From Fusobacteriaceae bacterium (GTDB lineage Bacteria > Fusobacteriota > Fusobacteriia > Fusobacteriales > Fusobacteriaceae), in the NCBI GenBank assembly GCA_030625925.1, contig DAOUPY010000106.1, forward strand, positions 1 through 6,020: a DNA stretch of 6,020 nucleotides. The letters run 5' to 3'. A model generated the notes under the pieces. It had not been told where the DNA came from. It searched no databases and saw only the letters and a list, made by a program, of their open reading frames with translations. Made by a program: the position numbers and the translations under genes. Below are positions 5,865 to 6,020 of this stretch, in pieces (position 1 is the stretch's first letter; the number at the start of each line of letters is the position of its first letter).

Positions 5865-6020
5865 AGAGTGGTTCTTCGTCTTAGGGATAGTAATTATTTT
5901 TTTAACCTTGGACTTATGGACCAAGGAATGGGCTGAAAAAAATTTAAGTGTACCAAAACATGTATTCGGCAAAAGGATACAATTGATCTATGTGAGAAAC
6001 TACGGGATAGCATTCAATAG
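5851..6020 (+). CDS. lspA: Lipoprotein signal peptidase (signal peptidase II), 5' part only
   Basis: Only the first 56 codons are present; the gene continues past the window. LspA removes the signal peptide of prolipoproteins at the lipobox cysteine in the inner membrane. The first membrane segment (residues 7-23) runs into LDLWTKEWA, the family's DxxTK element. IQLIYVRNYGIAFN (43-56) matches the conserved N-x-G-x-A-F stretch. The catalytic aspartates lie further on and cannot be checked. The reading frame overlaps the end of the glucosaminidase gene by 14 nt from ATG 5851, or 20 nt from ATG 5845. Neither ATG has a strong ribosome site, which suggests translational coupling to the gene before it. 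Confidence 0.85.
   Translation, partial: MNLNREWFFVLGIVIIFLTLDLWTKEWAEKNLSVPKHVFGKRIQLIYVRNYGIAFN

Overview
The window is AT-rich and tightly packed, with strong AGGAGG-type ribosome sites and A/T-ending codons. The gene set (QueH, a U32 protein, a Bax-like glucosaminidase, LspA) and overall style suggest an anaerobic, low-GC Gram-negative bacterium. A marine or gut member of the Fusobacteriota (Ilyobacter, Propionigenium or Psychrilyobacter type) is my best guess. This is inferred from style and gene content, not from a marker gene.

Layout. Positions 1-76 hold what may be the end of an upstream gene, possibly frameshifted. A 106-nt imperfect palindrome follows (77-182), resembling a MITE or intergenic repeat, and it ends just before the ribosome site of queH (198-848, + strand). 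queH converges on a minus-strand gene of the HypE/ThiL/PurM (AIR synthase) superfamily (953-1942). A GC-rich, probably bidirectional terminator hairpin lies between them. The 1943-2186 region is a divergent control region. It has an extended -10 promoter for the minus gene and a good sigma-70-type promoter for the rightward operon. The rightward -35 box lies inside a perfect 8-bp dyad that could be an operator.

From 2187 to the window end is one rightward operon with gaps of 4 nt and 2 nt and then a 14-nt overlap. It encodes a long U32 protein of the RlhA type, a zinc-ribbon SAM methyltransferase, a membrane-anchored GH73/Bax-like glucosaminidase, and the start of signal peptidase II (lspA, cut by the window edge).

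How the genes may work together. QueH finishes queuosine in tRNA. Characterised U32 proteins are oxygen-independent hydroxylases of RNA or ubiquinone, and U32 genes are known beside methyltransferases in such pathways. The U32-methyltransferase pair is therefore a reasonable candidate hydroxylation-then-methylation module. The last two operon genes act at the cell envelope (peptidoglycan cleavage and lipoprotein maturation). No CRISPR array, tRNA, rRNA or transposase gene is visible. The least explained items are the palindrome at the left end, the substrate of the U32-methyltransferase pair, the HypE-like protein without HypE's C-terminal cysteine, and the dyad over the operon promoter.
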